Below, piece by piece: positions 7,502-14,510 of a DNA stretch of 16,027 nt. The notes under the pieces are model-generated. The model saw only the letters and a list, made by a program, of their open reading frames with translations. It was not told the origin of the DNA and made no database searches. The stretch is from Spirochaetota bacterium (GTDB lineage: Bacteria > Spirochaetota > Spirochaetia > Treponematales > Breznakiellaceae), in the NCBI GenBank assembly GCA_023406985.1, contig JAEXTK010000217.1, positions 1-16,027 on the forward strand. The letters run 5' to 3'. Both the position numbers and the translations under genes were made by a program. Position 1 is the first letter of the stretch. The number at the start of each line of letters is the position of its first letter.

Positions 7502-8478
7502 GAGGCGGCCCCGCGGTAAAGGCGCGCGATGCCCTCCTCGAGCGGTTGGTCTTCAATGGTGAGGTCGGCGACCGGGAGTTCGTCCAGCGCGGCGCGGCAG
7601 AAGGCCTTCACCCGCGAGCGCTCGACCTCGAACGTCGCCTCGGACCCTTCCCGCGAGCGGAAGCCGCTCAACGCCGTGAGCGCGGCCTCCTCTACCGGTT
7701 CGGAGAGCGAGAGCTTCACGGTCTTCCGATCGCCGAGGGAGGCGTTGACCTCCTTGAGCGGTCCGTCGTACACGATCTTGCCGCCGTTGATGAGGACGGC
7801 CCGCTCGCAGAGCTCTTCGATGTCGGAGAGGTAGTGGCTCGTGAGCATGACCGTGGTGCCGTAGCGCTCGTTGAAGGTCCGCACCAGGTCGCGGATGGCC
7901 CGTTGGGAGAGGAGGTCCAGGCCGATCGTCGGCTCGTCCAGGAAAAGGACGCGCGGCTTGTGGAGGAGGGCGGCGATGAGCTCCATCTTCATCCGCTCGC
8001 CGAGGGACAGGCGGCGAACCTGGACCGAAAGGAGGGGGCCGACGCCGAAAAGGTCGACGAGCTCGTCCAAGGTCGTCCGGTAGTCCGTCCGGGAAATTTC
8101 ATAGATAGTCCGGTTCAGTTCGAAGGCTTCCAGGGCCGGGAGGTCCGGCCAGAGCTGGCTCCGCTGGCCGAGCACGATGGAGATGCGCATGCGGAAATCC
8201 TTCTTCCGCTGCCACGGCCGGAATCCCATGACGCGCGCGTCGCCCGCGCTCGGATGCATGATGCCGGACAGCATCTTGAGCGTCGTGGTCTTGCCCGCCC
8301 CGTTCGGCCCCAGGAAGCCGACGATCTCGCCTTCGGCCACGGTGAACGATACGCCGCCCACCGCCTCTTTCGTGAGGCTCTGCCGGTGAAAGAGGTTCTT
8401 CACCGAGGCGCCGAGCCCTTCGGCCTTCTCGTAGTACGTAAACCGGCGGGTGAGCCCTTCGACTTCTATGATAGCCAC
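7498..8478 (-). CDS. ABC-2 transport system ATP-binding protein
   Basis: A 326-residue ATPase of the COG4586 type. Walker A is GPNGAGKT (57-64), Q-loop glutamine is in VLGQRSQLW (102-110), the signature is LSLGE (157-161, variant of LSGGQ), Walker B is VLFLDEP (177-183) and the switch histidine is H215 in TSHYLSD. The C-terminal 85 or so residues form the extra domain usual in NatA/DrrA-like ATPases. The start is GTG at 8476-8478 with AGGAG (8485-8489) upstream. First gene of a three-gene operon with the two permeases, driving export of an unidentified substrate. Confidence 0.93.
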   Translation of the reverse strand: MAIIEVEGLTRRFTYYEKAEGLGASVKNLFHRQSLTKEAVGGVSFTVAEGEIVGFLGPNGAGKTTTLKMLSGIMHPSAGDARVMGFRPWQRKKDFRMRISIVLGQRSQLWPDLPALEAFELNRTIYEISRTDYRTTLDELVDLFGVGPLLSVQVRRLSLGERMKMELIAALLHKPRVLFLDEPTIGLDLLSQRAIRDLVRTFNERYGTTVMLTSHYLSDIEELCERAVLINGGKIVYDGPLKEVNASLGDRKTVKLSLSEPVEEAALTALSGFRSREGSEATFEVERSRVKAFCRAALDELPVADLTIEDQPLEEGIARLYRGAAS

Positions 8479-8497
8479 GGTTTTCTCCTGATCGAGG

Positions 8498-8527
8498 AGC
8501 TTAGCGATACGCCTTGCGCCATGTCAA
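8498..8527 (-). promoter_or_regulatory. Promoter of the ABC exporter operon
   Basis: On the minus strand, a perfect -35 TTGACA (8522-8527), an 18-base spacer and a weaker -10 TAAGCT (8498-8503). The predicted start near 8491 gives a leader of about 12 bases that just contains the ribosome site. A small palindrome GCATTGAATGC (8533-8543) lies just upstream of the -35 and could be an operator. The remaining 8544-8619 holds nothing recognisable. Confidence 0.55.
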
Positions 8528-8619
8528 CCGGTTGCATTGAATGCGGCGAACGTCGGCCATGGCCCTGCCGACCTTTTCCCAAATCTTCGCGACACTGGAG
8601 CCGGTTCGCAGGGATCGCT

Positions 8620-9618
8620 TCAGCGGGAGGCGTCCAGAGCCCGCCGCAACGCGTCGGCCTTCGCTTCCGACCGCGAGAGCTGGTCGTAGGCGAAGATCGG
8701 AAACCCCGCCCACTCGTCGGACAGGCACGACTGGAGCTCCGCCTGGAATGCCTCCAGTGAGAGATCCTCGTCGCGGTACAGTTTATCCGTCTGCAGGAAG
8801 CTCATCACCGGCTTCCCCGTCATCCGCTTCGTCTCGCGGAGCAGGGCTTCCTTCCAAACGAGGTCCTTTCCGAGGACGTGGGTGAAGGCCATAGGCGCGA
8901 AATAATCGACGAAGGAGGCCATGCCGACCGGTTCCTGGCCCGTCACGAAGGAGCGCGCGCCGCCCAAATCGTCAGTCCTCCACGGCACGAGCTTGACGCC
9001 GATCCGGGACGCGGGAGAAGCGTTCCGCACAGCCTCCGCGAAGATCCGCGTGACCTCATCTATCCGGGCGGTTTGCCAAGCGGCCCATGCGGCCCATGCG
9101 TGGGCGCGGATCCAGACCGCCGGTGCGTTCCGGTCCACCCGTTCGCCGATCGCGCGTTCGAATCCATCCAGGCAAACCGGGCAATAGCATCCCGACTCGA
9201 TTTCCCCACCGCCCGCGAGCGGGACGGTTTCCCAGAACACATAGTGGCGGATGAAATCCAGGCTCACGAGCTCAGGTTGGAGCTGCGCCGCGAGAGCGCC
9301 GTACCCCGCCGCGAGCGCCTCTACGTAGGGGTCCCGACGGGGACAGACGAAACGTGACCAGTCGTGGATGGCCCGTCGTCCGCTGCTCGTTATGCAGTAG
9401 TCTTCCGGATGAAGCTCAAGGTGGGCAGGGTTATAGAAGATCGGGAGGTTGAGCCAAACCTTCACCCGTTCCCGCGCGAGAGCCCGCGCCATTCCGCTGG
9501 TCTTGAAAAAGAGGGGGCTCAGGATCGCGTACGGAATCCCCCAGCGCCGCAGGTCGCGCGAGAACGAGGGGGGATCCACGGACTCGTCGAAGTTGTAGAG
9601 TCCGACCGCCTTCTCCAT
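8620..9618 (-). CDS. TIM-barrel putative glycosyl-hydrolase-like protein
   Basis: A 332-residue soluble protein with no signal peptide. The alternating strand-helix pattern and motifs (SLDFIRHYVFWE at 119-130, IGVKLVPW at 206-213, DYFAPMAFTH at 238-247, FAYDQLS near 309-315) resemble uncharacterised (beta/alpha)8 families classed as putative glycosyl hydrolases, with D121 and R124 in a typical barrel-strand position. A CYCPVC motif (144-149) after the fourth strand suggests a metal site. The start at 9618 has GGGGAG (9628-9633) upstream. It lies 40 bases after the Cys/His protein gene, so cotranscription is likely. Reaction and substrate are unknown; the fold is an inference from motif spacing. 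Confidence 0.75.
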   Translation of the reverse strand: MEKAVGLYNFDESVDPPSFSRDLRRWGIPYAILSPLFFKTSGMARALARERVKVWLNLPIFYNPAHLELHPEDYCITSSGRRAIHDWSRFVCPRRDPYVEALAAGYGALAAQLQPELVSLDFIRHYVFWETVPLAGGGEIESGCYCPVCLDGFERAIGERVDRNAPAVWIRAHAWAAWAAWQTARIDEVTRIFAEAVRNASPASRIGVKLVPWRTDDLGGARSFVTGQEPVGMASFVDYFAPMAFTHVLGKDLVWKEALLRETKRMTGKPVMSFLQTDKLYRDEDLSLEAFQAELQSCLSDEWAGFPIFAYDQLSRSEAKADALRRALDASR

Positions 9619-9637
9619 ACCGGTTTTCTCCCCTACA

Positions 9638-9671
9638 GGACCTACCGGTCCGCCGGACCTACCGGTCCGCG
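9638..9671. repeat. Two tandem 17-bp repeats with internal dyad
   Basis: GGACCTACCGGTCCGCC is repeated directly (9638-9654 and 9655-9671, one mismatch at the end). Each copy contains GGACC-TACC-GGTCC, a 5-bp inverted repeat. The stop codon of the upstream gene (TAG, complement of 9659-9661) lies inside the second copy. A partial ACCGGT also occurs at 9619-9624 beside the next start codon. Confidence 0.85.
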
Positions 9672-10306
9672 TTGCCCCGGAGGGTCAGCGCGAGTTCTTT
9701 CCAGACGAGCTGGTCCGCCTCGGAGAGCTTCGCGAACTCGGCCTGCCGTCCGTACGCGGAGAGGTCGATGAACGTGAGCGTCCGCTCCATGAGAGCATCG
9801 AACTTGCGCTCCTGGAAGTCGGAGAGCCACCGAGGGATGCGCTTGGCCACCGCGAGCAGGGTGGCGTAGTGGGGCGCGCAGAGGCCCGCGGAGGACTCGA
9901 AGGCGCGGCGGAGTTCGCACTCGTCCGCGCCCGGCCCGTCGGATTCCGCGAGGAAGGTGAGGTACTCCTTCTCGATCCGGCCTCGCTCCACGCAGACGGG
10001 ACAGGGGTCCTTCGGTTTCCAGGGCTTCCGTTTCTTGAAGGCGGCGATGCGGTCTTCCAAGATGTCGCGCCCCAAGATGGCCACGGCCAGGCCGTCGCGG
10101 AAGGAGGCGAGGTTCCGGGAGTGGTAATCGCAGAAGCCTCCGGCGGCGCGGTGGGCCGCGCGGAAACCGCGGTCGGACACGTGCTCGAAGAGGAGGTTGT
10201 CCATGTACCGTTCGGCGCGATCGGCCACGAGGCGGCAGACCGGGCACCCCGGTTTTTCGCAGACCTTCTGGAGTTCGAAGAAGTTGATGTGTCGATCGAC
10301 GGCCAC
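9659..10306 (-). CDS. Duplicated CPxC/CxxH probable zinc-binding protein
   Basis: A 215-residue soluble protein with an internal duplication: CPVC (21-24) with CDYH (59-62), then CPVC (102-105) with CAPH (143-146). Each pair supplies two cysteines plus Cys/His, as for two zinc sites; the pattern resembles the uncharacterised DUF6062-type group, an assignment I hold loosely. The start is GTG at 10304-10306, two bases after the rpiA stop, with GAGGG at proper spacing inside the rpiA end; earlier in-frame codons lie within rpiA. The tight linkage suggests coupling to rpiA, but no functional tie is evident. Function unknown. Confidence 0.85.
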   Translation of the reverse strand: MAVDRHINFFELQKVCEKPGCPVCRLVADRAERYMDNLLFEHVSDRGFRAAHRAAGGFCDYHSRNLASFRDGLAVAILGRDILEDRIAAFKKRKPWKPKDPCPVCVERGRIEKEYLTFLAESDGPGADECELRRAFESSAGLCAPHYATLLAVAKRIPRWLSDFQERKFDALMERTLTFIDLSAYGRQAEFAKLSEADQLVWKELALTLRGNADR

Positions 10307-10308
10307 GG

Positions 10309-11016
10309 CTATTCCCTCACCTCGACCGCGCCGGCGGCGCGGCCGATGAAGACGATGGGCCGCTTCCGCGTGAAGAAGCCGGTCTCCACCACGCCGGGGA
10401 TCTGCACGATCTCGGCCTCCAAGGCGGCGGGATCGATCCGTTCCTTGAACCGGATGTCCAGCAGGAGGTTCGCGTGCTCGGTGATGACGGGGCCCGCCTT
10501 GCGGACGGCCTCGCGGAGCGCGACCTCGGCGCCGAGGGCCTCGAGCGCGCGCGTGACGGGGACGCGGGCCTCGGTCACCACCTCGATCGGGACGGCGAAC
10601 TTCAGGCCCAGGTCGGCCACGACCTTCGACTCGTCCACGACGATCGCGTAGCGGGAGGACGCGTAGGCGACGATCTTCTCCACGAGGAGGGCTCCGCCGC
10701 CGCCTTTCACGCAGTAACCGCTGCCGTCCACCTCGTCGGCTCCGTCGATCGTCAGGTCGAGCGTCCCGTCGATCTCCTTGGAGTTGAGCGTGTAAAGCGG
10801 GATGCCCCACTTCTCGCATTCGATGACGGTCTGGAAGCTCGTGGGCACGGCCTTGATATCGGTGAGGACGCCGTCCCGCAGGAGTTCGCCGACGCGGCGT
10901 ACGGCGGGCATGGCGGTGGAACCGGTGCCGAGGCCGAGCTTCATGCCGCTCTTCACGAGCCGTTCGACGGCGGTCCGGCCGACGAGTTCCTTCATCGTTT
11001 TCTGGTCCATAATCAT
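10309..11016 (-). CDS. rpiA: Ribose-5-phosphate isomerase A
   Basis: A 235-residue enzyme that interconverts ribose 5-phosphate and ribulose 5-phosphate in the pentose phosphate pathway. Motifs: GLGTGSTA (28-35), catalytic DGADEVD (91-97), KGGGGALLVEK (104-114) and VDESK (127-131). D91, D94, K104 and E113 correspond to the E. coli catalytic residues D81, D84, K94 and E103. Start: ATG at 11016 or, two codons in, 11010; neither has a ribosome site. The -10 ends ten bases upstream of 11016, so the mRNA is probably leaderless or nearly so. Transcribed divergently from the PAS-phosphatase gene. Confidence 0.95.
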   Translation of the reverse strand: MIMDQKTMKELVGRTAVERLVKSGMKLGLGTGSTAMPAVRRVGELLRDGVLTDIKAVPTSFQTVIECEKWGIPLYTLNSKEIDGTLDLTIDGADEVDGSGYCVKGGGGALLVEKIVAYASSRYAIVVDESKVVADLGLKFAVPIEVVTEARVPVTRALEALGAEVALREAVRKAGPVITEHANLLLDIRFKERIDPAALEAEIVQIPGVVETGFFTRKRPIVFIGRAAGAVEVRE

Positions 11017-11025
11017 TGCGTAAGG

Positions 11026-11054
11026 ACTATACTCTACATCGTGGACGCACGCAA
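11026..11054 (-). promoter_or_regulatory. rpiA promoter (leaderless type)
   Basis: On the minus strand: TTGCGT (-35, 11049-11054), 17-base spacer and TATAGT (-10, 11026-11031). Transcription would begin about 11018-11019, next to the ATG at 11016. Part of it lies within the start of the divergent gene. Confidence 0.55.
11028..11033 (+). promoter_or_regulatory. -10 element of the PAS-phosphatase gene
   Basis: TATACT ends seven bases before the GTG start at 11041, so a leaderless mRNA is predicted. The element overlaps the rpiA -10 on the opposite strand (shared core ACTATACT). No convincing -35 is seen at the usual distance. An AAGGA at 11022-11026 is 14 bases from the GTG, too far for a normal ribosome site. 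Confidence 0.45.
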
Positions 11055-12168
11055 CGAACCGCTGCTCGATTCGATTTCCTACTTCGACGTGCTGGAGCAG
11101 ATGCAGGACGGTATCTTCATCGTGGACCGGGAGTACGCCCTCCGTTACTGGAATCCTGCCGCCACGTCCATCCTCGGTTACGCGGCGCAGGACGTCCGCG
11201 GCTGGTCCTGCAGGGACCTCGGGCCGCTCTGCAAGCGGGATTCCTCCGGGAGCAAGCTCTGCGGAGGAGACCTCTGCCCGATCGCCCTGGCGGTCTCGGG
11301 CGGGTTCGCCGGCCGCTATCCCCACTACGTCTTCATGCGCGCCTCCGACGGCCGCGAGGTGCCGCTTTCCCTAACCGTCTGCCCTCTCCGCGGAGAAGGA
11401 GGGAACATCATCGGCGGCATCGGGGTCTTCCGCGACATGACCGAGGAGTACGCCCAGCTCAAGCTCGCCGGCGAGATCCAGAAGCATATGGTGACGACCC
11501 GCGCCTTCTCGCACGCGGGCCTCCGGGTGGACACCCTCTTCCATCCGCTGGAGGTCACCGGCGGAGACTACGTGGAGGCCTTCATCACGGATACGGGGCT
11601 GCTCCTGGCCTCCGGCGCCGACGCGACCGGGCACGGGGTCTCGGCGGCCCTCTTCGCCATGATCTACAAGACCCTCTTCCACGCCGGCGTCTCCACCACC
11701 TACTCGCCCGCGGCCATGCTGGAGAAAATCAACCGCGATTTCCTCAAGACCTCCACCGTGGAAGGGTACTACCTCACCGCCTCGGTGCTCGCCATGGATC
11801 CGGTGTCGCGCCAGGGGTATTTCGCGAGCGCGGGCCATCCCATGGCCCTCATCTTCCGGCGCCGCCAGGGCGCGCTCGTGCCCGAACCCATCCGGGAGCG
11901 GTCCTTCATGATCGGGATGGTGGACGGCGCCAAGTACCAGGAGACCGCCGTCCGCCTGGAGAGCGGAGACCTCCTCTTCATCGCCTCGGACGGTATCTAC
12001 GAAGCCGAGGACGGCAACGGCGAGGCGTTCGGCATCGAGGGCGTCGCCGCCTTCTTCGCCGACGGCGGCCGCGACCTGGAGGCGCTCTACGACCTCATCC
12101 GTTCCCGGAATCCCCTCGGAGAGCTCGCGGACGACGTGAGCGCCCTCCTCATCGAGGCCATCGAATAA
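11041..12168 (+). CDS. PAS domain-SpoIIE/PP2C protein phosphatase
   Basis: A 375-residue soluble signalling protein (RsbU-like). An N-terminal PAS domain (about 15-135) carries four cysteines in an inserted loop (C57, C64, C74, C79, the last in LCP). A short coiled linker (about 136-155) leads to a SpoIIE/PP2C serine phosphatase domain. Metal-site motifs: GGDYVEA (175-181; D176 kept, second position E179 where the family usually has Asp), GADATGHG (192-199), SDGIYEA (316-322) and DDVSALL (364-370). The family dephosphorylates anti-sigma-factor antagonists. The GTG start at 11041 is preferred; the open frame runs farther upstream only across the divergent rpiA gene. No partner STAS or kinase gene is seen. 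Confidence 0.9.
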   Translation: MDARNEPLLDSISYFDVLEQMQDGIFIVDREYALRYWNPAATSILGYAAQDVRGWSCRDLGPLCKRDSSGSKLCGGDLCPIALAVSGGFAGRYPHYVFMRASDGREVPLSLTVCPLRGEGGNIIGGIGVFRDMTEEYAQLKLAGEIQKHMVTTRAFSHAGLRVDTLFHPLEVTGGDYVEAFITDTGLLLASGADATGHGVSAALFAMIYKTLFHAGVSTTYSPAAMLEKINRDFLKTSTVEGYYLTASVLAMDPVSRQGYFASAGHPMALIFRRRQGALVPEPIRERSFMIGMVDGAKYQETAVRLESGDLLFIASDGIYEAEDGNGEAFGIEGVAAFFADGGRDLEALYDLIRSRNPLGELADDVSALLIEAIE

Positions 12169-12386
12169 TCGCCTATCCCGTAAAAGCGGAACGCGCGCGG
12201 GTTCTGTAGCCGCGCAGGGGCCCTTTGTACGCGCCCACCCTTCGCCTACGGCTGCGGATCGGCGCTCATCGAATCGCGCCTTACCCGCGCTAACGATCAG
12301 GAACAGCGCGCGCTCCGCCGCTACGGAGAAGGCCTAAATCGAAGGTCTCGTGATACGAAATAAATAGGCTGGGGAGGGCTGCTCTC
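12169..12386. other. Intergenic gap between convergent genes
   Basis: 218 bases without a supported gene. A 6-bp GC hairpin (12195-12215, GCGCGG/CCGCGC with a nine-base loop) lies past the phosphatase stop but has no T-tract. An AT-rich spot at 12357-12367 lies past the aroDE stop. No tRNA, small ORF or clear terminator is seen. Confidence 0.5.
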
Positions 12387-13871
12387 TCAGTCCGGGAAGT
12401 CCATGCCGGTGAAGAGCTTGAATTGGATGCGGGCTTGGCGGTCCAGCATGTCGCGGCCGTTGAGGACGGCGCAGCCGGCCGCTTCGGCGCGGGAGAGGAG
12501 GCGCGTCTTCTCGGGCTTGTAGATGAGGTCCATGACGATCTCGCGGCCGGAGAACCGATACAGGCCGATGGGATCGCCGTCCACGTCCGGTTCCATGCCC
12601 ACCGAGGTGGTTTGGACGATCACGTCGGCGTAACGGTCCAGGAGTTCCGAGCCGCGCTCGTCCAGGCCGCCCCAGGCGAAGCCGAGGGGCTCTGCCAGTT
12701 CCTTGGCCCGCAGCGGCGTCCGGTTGAGCACGCAGGCCCGGCCGCCGAGCCGGCGGACCTCCGCCGCCACGGCGCGGGCCACGCCGCCGGCGCCGATGAT
12801 GCCGACGCGTTTGCCCCGCAGGTGCCGCTTGCCCATGAAGGCGAGGAGGGACTCGGAGAACCCGGCGGCGTCCGCGTTGTAACCGCTCCAGCCGGGGACG
12901 TCGCGGATCACCGTATTGCAGGCGCCGATGGACTCCACCTCCGCCGACCGCGTCCTGAGGAAGGGGACGATGCTTTCCTTGTGGGGAATGGTGACCGAAG
13001 CGCCGCCGAGTTCCAGCTCCTCGGCGAGCGTAAAGAAGTCGCCGAGGGAATCCGTGCGGAAGGGCACGTAGACCGCGTCCAGTCCGGCCCGGGAGAAGGC
13101 GGGGTTGTGGATCGCGGGGCTGGAGGTGGCCGTGAGCGGATAGCCGATGATCCCGAAGACGCGCGTCTCGGGGCGGAGCTCGCGGAAGCGATAGGTCTCG
13201 ACCAATTCGACGGGATCGAGCTGGCCGGGACCGGCGCAGTCCAGGTCGCTTTCGCCGCGCGGCGAGGTGAAGCTCAGGACCGATCCGAGGCGCTCAGCCA
13301 GGATGCGCGTGGAGACGCCGAAGGGGCCCATGCCGAGCAGGATCTTCTCCATGCCCGCGGTCTCCCGCGCCACGCGGAAGAGCTTGGCGACGTCGGTGAG
13401 GCTCTTCGGCATGACGGCGACCTTGGCGATCTCGTCCTGGCTCCGCCTGAGCGCCGCGATGCGACGCGGGAGGTCGTCGCCCACGCCCTGGAAGTCGTGG
13501 AAGGAACGGATGATCCGCGTGCCGAAGGTGCGCGCGGCCTCCTCCAGGCTCGGGACGTCCAGGTCCTCCTCGATATCCACGTAGGCGAAGTTCCGCCTGC
13601 GGTCAGCGTCGGCGTAGGCGAGCCCCGAGGCCAGGAGCACGATGCGGGCGCCTTCTCCTTCGGTGAAGTGGCCGCCGTCCACCTTGCGGCGAACGGTCAG
13701 GACGGTCGGTATGCCGGCCAGCTCGGGGAATTTGCGGATGTGGAAGCGCTCGTCCGGTTCAAGATAATCGACCCGGAGCTCGGCCACGTCCACCCACTTG
13801 CGGTACTTTTCCAGGACTTGCAGATCCCGTTCGATGGTCTTGGCGGTCAGGCAGAGGCACACTTTCGACAT
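12387..13871 (-). CDS. aroDE: Fused 3-dehydroquinate dehydratase/shikimate dehydrogenase
   Basis: A 494-residue bifunctional enzyme for consecutive steps of the shikimate pathway. N-terminal half (1-225): type I dehydroquinase with E31/R33 (AELRVD), catalytic H125 (SFHDF) and Schiff-base K150 (AKVAV). C-terminal half (about 236-494): shikimate dehydrogenase with the substrate motif SSPAIHNPAF (250-259), catalytic K298 (TIPHKE), D334 (YNADAAGF) and the NADP-binding GAGGVARA (360-367). The start at 13871 has AGGAG formed from the upstream stop region. It lies nine bases after the secreted-protein gene and is probably cotranscribed with it. Fusions of AroD and AroE are known in plants and some bacteria. 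Confidence 0.95.
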   Translation of the reverse strand: MSKVCLCLTAKTIERDLQVLEKYRKWVDVAELRVDYLEPDERFHIRKFPELAGIPTVLTVRRKVDGGHFTEGEGARIVLLASGLAYADADRRRNFAYVDIEEDLDVPSLEEAARTFGTRIIRSFHDFQGVGDDLPRRIAALRRSQDEIAKVAVMPKSLTDVAKLFRVARETAGMEKILLGMGPFGVSTRILAERLGSVLSFTSPRGESDLDCAGPGQLDPVELVETYRFRELRPETRVFGIIGYPLTATSSPAIHNPAFSRAGLDAVYVPFRTDSLGDFFTLAEELELGGASVTIPHKESIVPFLRTRSAEVESIGACNTVIRDVPGWSGYNADAAGFSESLLAFMGKRHLRGKRVGIIGAGGVARAVAAEVRRLGGRACVLNRTPLRAKELAEPLGFAWGGLDERGSELLDRYADVIVQTTSVGMEPDVDGDPIGLYRFSGREIVMDLIYKPEKTRLLSRAEAAGCAVLNGRDMLDRQARIQFKLFTGMDFPD

Positions 13872-13880
13872 GGGCGACTC

Positions 13881-14417
13881 CTAGAAATCGGCTCGGTACA
13901 CGAAGAGCTTCGTCAATCGGCCTTCGGCATCGAAACCGATGCGGAGGCGGAGCGGCCACGCGCGCGAGGGCAGCTGGTACACGAAGGCGTCTTCCATGCG
14001 GTGGAGCGGCTCCCCGAGGAGGGAGATCGCCGTCTCCCGGGTATCCCCGGCCTTGAGGCCGTAGGCGGTATCGGCGCGCACCTGCCAAACGCGGTCGCGG
14101 AACCAATAGAGGTCCAGCCCCTCGTACGCGAACACGACGTCGTCCTGCCACGCCTCCGGGCCGCGGACCGCGTGGACCGCGCGCGGGGCGCCGAAGGCTT
14201 CGATCACGTACGGCAGGGTGGTCCCGAGCAGCGTGGACGGATCGGCGGAGCGGACGATCGGCGCTTCCGGCGCCGCGGCGCCTGCCTGACCCGGAGGAAC
14301 CGCGGCCACCGCGCCGCCGGTCGGGGTCGGGGCGGGGGATTGAGCGGCCGCGAGCGTAACCGGCCCGGCGGCGAGAGCGGCGAGAAGGCACCGCAGGAGT
14401 ACGGAGTGCGATCGCAT
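13881..14417 (-). CDS. Secreted BamE/SmpA-like small protein
   Basis: A 178-residue protein with a signal peptide (basic MRSHSVLLR, hydrophobic core, AAA-QS cleavage region near 25) and no lipobox. After a Pro/Ala-rich linker (26-55) come two segments that look like repeats of the SmpA/OmlA/BamE fold: LLGTTLPYVIEAFGAPRAV (63-81) and LKAGDTRETAISLLGEPLHRM, each followed by a beta-rich FAY/FVY stretch. Probably periplasmic or cell-envelope associated. The ATG at 14417 has no ribosome site and lies six bases after a -10 element. Function unknown. Confidence 0.75.
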   Translation of the reverse strand: MRSHSVLLRCLLAALAAGPVTLAAAQSPAPTPTGGAVAAVPPGQAGAAAPEAPIVRSADPSTLLGTTLPYVIEAFGAPRAVHAVRGPEAWQDDVVFAYEGLDLYWFRDRVWQVRADTAYGLKAGDTRETAISLLGEPLHRMEDAFVYQLPSRAWPLRLRIGFDAEGRLTKLFVYRADF

Positions 14418-14423
14418 AGGCGT

Positions 14424-14452
14424 ACTCTACCGACGGAACGATAGCGCTGCAA
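14424..14452 (-). promoter_or_regulatory. Promoter of the BamE-like gene and aroDE
   Basis: On the minus strand: TTGCAG (-35, 14447-14452), a 17-base spacer and TAGAGT (-10, 14424-14429). The -10 ends six bases from the ATG, so the transcript is probably leaderless, as for rpiA. Confidence 0.5.
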
Positions 14453-14485
14453 GGGTCGCAACCGCACAAGACGAGCGGGGTCTAG

Positions 14486-14491
14486 TATACT
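14486..14491 (+). promoter_or_regulatory. -10 element of the acyl-CoA synthetase gene
   Basis: TATACT lies 19 bases before the ATG. The region 17 bases further up (CGCACA, 14463-14468) shares only the ACA of the -35 consensus. Unlike the neighbouring leaderless genes, a clear ribosome site follows (TAAGGAG, 14498-14504). Confidence 0.4.
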
Positions 14492-14510
14492 CGAAGGTAA
14501 GGAGCACTCC

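Noticed and set aside
5529..7556. Long minus-strand frame overlapping both permeases
   Set aside because: Arg/Pro-rich shadow in another frame; the permease frames have coherent membrane segments and family motifs.
8533..8543. Palindrome GCATTGAATGC as a defined operator
   Set aside because: Five-bp arms only and no match to a regulator consensus I know; mentioned with the promoter instead.
9638..9671. CRISPR-like repeats
   Set aside because: Only two directly adjacent 17-bp units with no spacers and no cas genes.
10474..11040. Upstream in-frame extension of the PAS-phosphatase gene
   Set aside because: It lies antisense to the well-supported rpiA and has no PAS-like content; the PAS domain begins just after the GTG at 11041.
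12195..12215. GC hairpin as a terminator for the phosphatase gene
   Set aside because: A six-bp stem with a nine-base loop and no following T-tract is not enough to call.
12169..12386. Possible tRNA or small RNA in the convergent gap
   Set aside because: No cloverleaf, TPsiC-loop consensus or promoter-terminator pair could be found.
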